Shown piece after piece: positions 5,395 through 8,463 of a DNA stretch of 8,463 nt (position 1 is its first letter; every line of letters begins with the position of its first letter). The position numbers and the translations under genes were made by a program. Origin of the DNA: JBBRMQ01 sp038230775 (GTDB lineage: Bacteria > Acidobacteriota > Thermoanaerobaculia > Gp7-AA8). The notes beneath the pieces were generated by a model that saw only the letters and a list, made by a program, of their open reading frames with translations, was not told where the DNA came from and did not search any database. The stretch is from positions 1 to 8,463 of the forward strand of contig JBBRMQ010000194.1 in the NCBI GenBank assembly GCA_038230775.1, in the 5' to 3' direction.

Positions 5395-5415
5395 GGGACG
5401 TTGGGACGCTGGACG
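5395..5415. repeat. Short 8-bp-period GGGACGNN motif
   Basis: GGGACG occurs at 5395-5400 and 5403-5408, followed by GGACG at 5411-5415, each 8 bases apart. It lies just left of the 95-bp palindrome. It may be a degraded microsatellite or the edge of the repeat unit; no function can be assigned. Confidence 0.4.
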
Positions 5416-5421
5416 TTTGTA

Positions 5422-5516
5422 TGTCATTCCGAGCGTAGCGAGGAACCGGTGTGGGCGGGCGGCTCATATCTCGTACCACCCACCCACGCCGGTCCCTCGC
5501 AACGCTCGGGATGACA
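5422..5516. repeat. 95-bp imperfect palindrome (REPIN-like) sharing its core with the GIY-YIG cassette arms
   Basis: Arms 5422-5463 and 5475-5516 are complementary at 35 of 42 positions around an 11-nt loop (5464-5474). Each arm holds a version of CCGAGCGYWGCGAGGRA, the same core found in the 44-bp repeats around the GIY-YIG gene. Outside this core the sequences differ: the flanks here start TGTCAT instead of TTACAGTTTAT, and continue ACCGG instead of TCTTTGG. It is therefore a related but separate subfamily without a gene. It lies between divergent promoters, so it cannot serve as a shared terminator for two converging genes. Confidence 0.9.
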
Positions 5517-5718
5517 GCCCTCAACTCAAGCGCAACGAGACCGAGCGCGCCGACCTCACCTCGAGAAGATCGCCGCGTCAACGTGAAGTATGACGAAGAC
5601 GCTGCACGCGATGGATCTGCTTCGCAAATATCCAACGGCAGAGGGCAGGCGGGTCTGCGGAGGATCTCACGAGAGTTGCCGGCCGGAATGCAACGGATGC
5701 TTTTGTTCGTCTTGTCCC

Positions 5719-5724
5719 TATAAT
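5719..5724 (+). promoter_or_regulatory. Perfect -10 box upstream of the kinase gene
   Basis: TATAAT (6 of 6) ends 17 nt before the kinase ATG, placing the start of transcription near 5731 with a leader of about 11 nt and no Shine-Dalgarno sequence. I see no good -35 box at 16-18 nt spacing, so an activator or an alternative upstream element may be needed. Confidence 0.5.
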
Positions 5725-5741
5725 TCCGACCGGTCCTATTC

Positions 5742-8366
5742 ATGACAATTCAGGTGGGGACGCGTTTGGGCCCGTACGAGATTCTTGCGCCCATCGGCTC
5801 GGGCGGAATGGGCGAGGTGTGGAAAGCGCGCGACTCGCGGCTCGACCGGTCGGTGGCGATCAAGGTCCTCCCCGCCGAGCTCGCGGAAAATGAGCAGCTC
5901 AAGTTGCGCTTCGAGCGCGAGGCGCGGACGATCTCGCAGCTCAATCATCCGAACATCTGCACGCTTCACGACGTAGGCGATGGGTACATCGTCATGGAGC
6001 TCCTGGAAGGGGAGTCGCTGGCGGACCGGCTCGGCAAGGGGCCGCTGCCGATCGAGCAGGTGTTTCGTTACGGCATCGAGATCGCGGAAGCGCTCGACCG
6101 CGCGCATCGCGCCGGCGTCGTGCATCGCGACCTGAAGCCCGGCAACATCATGATCACGAAGAGCGGCGCGAAGCTGCTCGACTTCGGCCTGGCGAAGAGC
6201 ATCGTCGCCGAGCGCAATCCTGACGCCGTCACCGTCCACAAGCCGCTGACGCAGGAAGGCACGATCGTCGGCACGTTCCAGTACATGGCTCCCGAGCAAT
6301 TCGCGGGAGTGGAAGCCGATGCCCGAAGCGACATCTTCGCCCTCGGCGCAGTTCTGTACGAGATGGCGACCGGCAGGCGCGCGTTCGAAGGCAAGACGCG
6401 GACTTCGCTGATCGCCGCCATCATCGGTAGCGAGCCGGCGGCGATGCGATCGCTGTTGCCCGTTGCACCGCCTGCGCTCGAGCACGTCGTCGCGCAGTGT
6501 CTGCAGAAGGAGCCGGACGATCGCTGGCAGAGCGCACGCGACATCGCGGAAGAGTTGCGGTGGATCAGTGGCGCCGGCTCGCAGGCGGGCATTCCGATCG
6601 ACACGGCCATCAAGCGAAAGCACCGCGGGTCGCTCATGCTCGGAGCGGCCGCGTTGCTCGCCGTCTCGACGATCGCGATGTCGATTCTGTATTTCCGCGA
6701 GAAACAGATCGCCGACCGCGTGATCGTGACGGATGTCATGCCGCCCGCCGGTCTCCACTTCAACATCGCGGGCAACCAGGCCGGGCCGCCGGCGATCTCG
6801 CCGGATGGCCGGTATCTCGTCGTCCGAGTGGCGGAAGCATCGGTCGAACGGTTGTGGCTACGGACTCTTGCTACTGGAGAGTTCAAGCCGATGAACGGAA
6901 CGGAGGGAGGGATCTTCCCGTTCTGGTCTCCCGATAGCCGGAACGTCGCGTTCTTCGTCCTCGGCACCGGCTTGAAGCGGGTGGACATCAGCGGCGGCGT
7001 GCCGATCAACGTCGCGGCCGCGGCGAGCGGGCGCGGGGGTGCGTGGGGCAAAGACGACGTCATCCTTTTTTCACCCGGCACCCTGGCCACGCTTTTTCGT
7101 GTCGCGGCGAGTGGCGGAAAGGTGGAGGCAGTGACGAAGATGGATGGCGGCCATAGCAGCCATCGCTGGCCCGCGTTTCTTCCGGACGGCAAGCACTTCC
7201 TTTATCTGGCCGCGAATCATCAGGACAGCACCGGCGCCACCAACGCCGTTTACCTCGGGTCCCTCGACGGCAGCAACCCGCGGCTGGTCATCAACACGCC
7301 CCTCAATGCGGTCTACAGCCGCGGCTACGTTCTGTTCGTGCGAGACACCACTCTTTACGCGCAGAAGATGTCGTTGGAGGGCGCGCTCTCGGGCGAGATC
7401 TTTCCCGTCGCGGAAAACGTGTTGAACGATCGGGGCACCTGGCGCGGCGGTTTCGCCGCGCAGCCCGACGGCACGCTCGTGTACTGCTTCGGTCAGTCGG
7501 CGCAATGGTCGCGCGTCATCTGGACCGATCGCACGGGCAAGGAGTTGGGAGTCATCGCCGATCACGACCATTTCTGGGACGTTCAACTGTCGCCGGATCG
7601 GACGAAGCTCGCGCTCGGCATCGGCGATCCTTCGCGACAGATCTGGATCGCGGATCTCGAGCGGAAGACGCGCACCCGGATGGATTTCGGCGCGTTGTGG
7701 GCAGGCTTGCCTGTGTGGTTTCCCAAAGGTGCGAGCCTCATGGCAGCGGTGCTGACCAACGGCGGTTTCTCGCTCGTGGAGCGCAGGATCGACGGCGGTA
7801 CGAATCGCGTCCTGATGTCGCACGCCACCAAGGAAGCGGGCGGGGCAGGCATCGGCGGGACGGTCTCACCCGACGGCAGGACGGTCGTCTTCGCGGTCGA
7901 TCACGGGTTGTGGTCGCAGCCGATCGACCACCCCGAACAAGTGGCACGGCTGACGCCGGAGACGAGCAACGCGCGCGAGCCGCGCTTCTCGCCAGACGGG
8001 AAGTGGATCGCGTTCGTGGCCAGTGAAGGTGGGAGCGACAACATCTTCGTGACGCGCGCGACCGACGCCACACAGAAGTGGCAGGTGTCCGAGCGTGGTG
8101 GAGCGCAGCCGTCGTGGCGTGCCGATGGGAAAGAGTTGTATTACATCGAGCCGCAGAATCAGTTGACGGCCGTGCCGATCGATACCAGCAAAGGATCGCT
8201 GCAGATCGGCAACGCCCAGCCGCTTTTCCCCGTGACATCGTTCGGAATGGCGCGTGTTTACGACGCGGCGTCCGACGGCCAGCGCTTCGTCGTCAATCGC
8301 ACACCGCAGGATGACTCGGTCAGCGTCCGCTACATGACGAACTGGGAGAACGCGCTGAAACGATGA
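5742..8366 (+). CDS. Membrane Ser/Thr protein kinase (PknB type) fused to an extracytoplasmic TolB/PD40 beta-propeller
   Basis: An 874-aa receptor-like eukaryotic-type kinase. The kinase domain (about 12-275) is complete: glycine loop GSGGMGEVWKA (19-29), catalytic Lys41 in VAIK, helix-C Glu60, HRDLKPGN (128-135) with Asp130, DFG at 147-149, and APEQ at 183-186. It should therefore be active and phosphorylate Ser/Thr on itself and other proteins. A basic stop KRKHR precedes one membrane helix (about 297-317), which predicts a cytoplasmic kinase and a periplasmic C-terminus. Residues ~340-870 form a propeller with repeated SPDG-type turns: ISPDGRYLVV (352), WSPDSRNVAFF (395), LPDGKHFLYLA (480), LSPDRTKLAL (616), VSPDGRTVVFA (708), FSPDGKWIAFVA (749) and WRADGKELYYI (792). 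The propeller probably binds a ligand or partner protein, which is not identifiable here. This domain plan is frequent in Acidobacteriota. No neighbouring phosphatase or substrate gene is visible. Confidence 0.95.
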   Translation: MTIQVGTRLGPYEILAPIGSGGMGEVWKARDSRLDRSVAIKVLPAELAENEQLKLRFEREARTISQLNHPNICTLHDVGDGYIVMELLEGESLADRLGKGPLPIEQVFRYGIEIAEALDRAHRAGVVHRDLKPGNIMITKSGAKLLDFGLAKSIVAERNPDAVTVHKPLTQEGTIVGTFQYMAPEQFAGVEADARSDIFALGAVLYEMATGRRAFEGKTRTSLIAAIIGSEPAAMRSLLPVAPPALEHVVAQCLQKEPDDRWQSARDIAEELRWISGAGSQAGIPIDTAIKRKHRGSLMLGAAALLAVSTIAMSILYFREKQIADRVIVTDVMPPAGLHFNIAGNQAGPPAISPDGRYLVVRVAEASVERLWLRTLATGEFKPMNGTEGGIFPFWSPDSRNVAFFVLGTGLKRVDISGGVPINVAAAASGRGGAWGKDDVILFSPGTLATLFRVAASGGKVEAVTKMDGGHSSHRWPAFLPDGKHFLYLAANHQDSTGATNAVYLGSLDGSNPRLVINTPLNAVYSRGYVLFVRDTTLYAQKMSLEGALSGEIFPVAENVLNDRGTWRGGFAAQPDGTLVYCFGQSAQWSRVIWTDRTGKELGVIADHDHFWDVQLSPDRTKLALGIGDPSRQIWIADLERKTRTRMDFGALWAGLPVWFPKGASLMAAVLTNGGFSLVERRIDGGTNRVLMSHATKEAGGAGIGGTVSPDGRTVVFAVDHGLWSQPIDHPEQVARLTPETSNAREPRFSPDGKWIAFVASEGGSDNIFVTRATDATQKWQVSERGGAQPSWRADGKELYYIEPQNQLTAVPIDTSKGSLQIGNAQPLFPVTSFGMARVYDAASDGQRFVVNRTPQDDSVSVRYMTNWENALKR

Positions 8367-8373
8367 CTGCCGG

Positions 8374-8463
8374 TCAGCGTCGCTTTCGCGGTTTCGCGTT
8401 CACCGCTCGCCCCGACGGCTCACCGATGGCTGCATAGCATTCGCACGAGCGCGCATTGAGTCC
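8374..8463 (-). CDS. Possible C-terminal tail of a minus-strand gene (start outside window)
   Basis: A minus-strand frame is open from the window edge and stops with TGA at 8376-8374, 7 bp from the kinase stop. The 29 visible residues run from GLNARSCECYAAIGE to a basic tail ending KPRKRR. Convergent packing and a plausible tail suggest a real gene, but the piece is too short to identify or prove. No terminator is visible between the two stops. Confidence 0.3.
   Translation of the reverse strand, partial: GLNARSCECYAAIGEPSGRAVNAKPRKRR

Larger units (their letters stand above)
5297..5741. other. 445-bp divergent intergenic region between metG and the kinase gene
   Basis: Contains the metG promoter candidate on the left, a short 8-bp-period motif (5395-5415), a 95-bp imperfect palindrome (5422-5516), about 200 bp (5517-5718) in which I see no gene or clear structure, and the kinase -10 box at the right end. 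A 138-codon minus-strand frame spans part of it but its composition is repeat- and Arg-rich and it is not credible as a protein. Confidence 0.7.

Noticed and set aside
5422..5516. Bidirectional transcription terminator
   Set aside because: The flanking genes diverge, so no transcript needs to end here, and no U-tract follows either arm.
5327..5743. 138-codon minus-strand frame in the metG-kinase gap
   Set aside because: It translates the palindrome (giving the IPSVARD-type peptide common for such repeats) and shows no domain or start signal.
5736..6758. 340-codon minus-strand frame opposite the kinase domain
   Set aside because: Antisense to a kinase domain with every catalytic motif intact; the composition (Arg, Asp, Leu) is that of a shadow frame.

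Overview
The window is high-GC bacterial DNA that looks chromosomal. A full-length MetRS with a C-terminal tRNA-binding domain, a membrane Ser/Thr kinase fused to a TolB/PD40-type beta-propeller, a DUF3667-type zinc-ribbon membrane protein, and many palindromic intergenic repeats together fit Acidobacteriota best. That assignment is an inference from gene families and style; no marker here proves it.

Layout. (1) Positions 2-721 hold the C-terminal 239 codons of a catalytically complete aldehyde dehydrogenase. Positions 1142-2011 hold a 289-residue ALDH-like protein with only the N-terminal/NAD-binding part and no catalytic cysteine. The pair resembles the two halves of ALDH16-type enzymes encoded as separate genes. 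(2) Between them sits a compact cassette (734-1118): a 100-aa GIY-YIG nuclease gene bracketed by 44-bp inverted repeats that match at 43 of 44 positions. The left repeat carries the Shine-Dalgarno-like sequence and the GTG start, and the only mismatch falls in that start codon. (3) Positions 2140-2946 encode a zinc-ribbon, multi-pass membrane protein (DUF3667-like). It is flanked on both sides by inverted copies (2020-2128 and 2948-3060) of a second, unrelated palindromic repeat built from GTTGTCR heptads and GC-rich hairpin caps. (4) Positions 2947-3391 contain no convincing intact gene. They hold one of those repeats, a strong minus-strand intrinsic terminator, hairpin-prone sequence with a possible isochorismatase-like gene remnant, and a 27-bp tandem relative of the heptad repeat. 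(5) metG lies on the minus strand (3392-5296). (6) The 445-bp divergent gap (5297-5741) between metG and the kinase carries a 95-bp imperfect palindrome whose core matches the GIY-YIG cassette repeats, i.e. a gene-less relative. (7) Positions 5742-8366 encode the kinase-propeller protein. (8) The last 90 bases may hold the tail of a minus-strand gene.

How it fits together. The ALDH pair probably acts as one enzyme. MetRS is housekeeping. The kinase would read an extracytoplasmic signal through its propeller. The most unusual content is the repeat landscape: one palindromic family associated with a GIY-YIG nuclease gene, plus a non-coding relative 4.3 kb away. This arrangement would fit a nuclease-driven dispersal system for REP-like elements, analogous to RAYT/REP systems but with a different enzyme fold. 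That is a hypothesis from architecture only.
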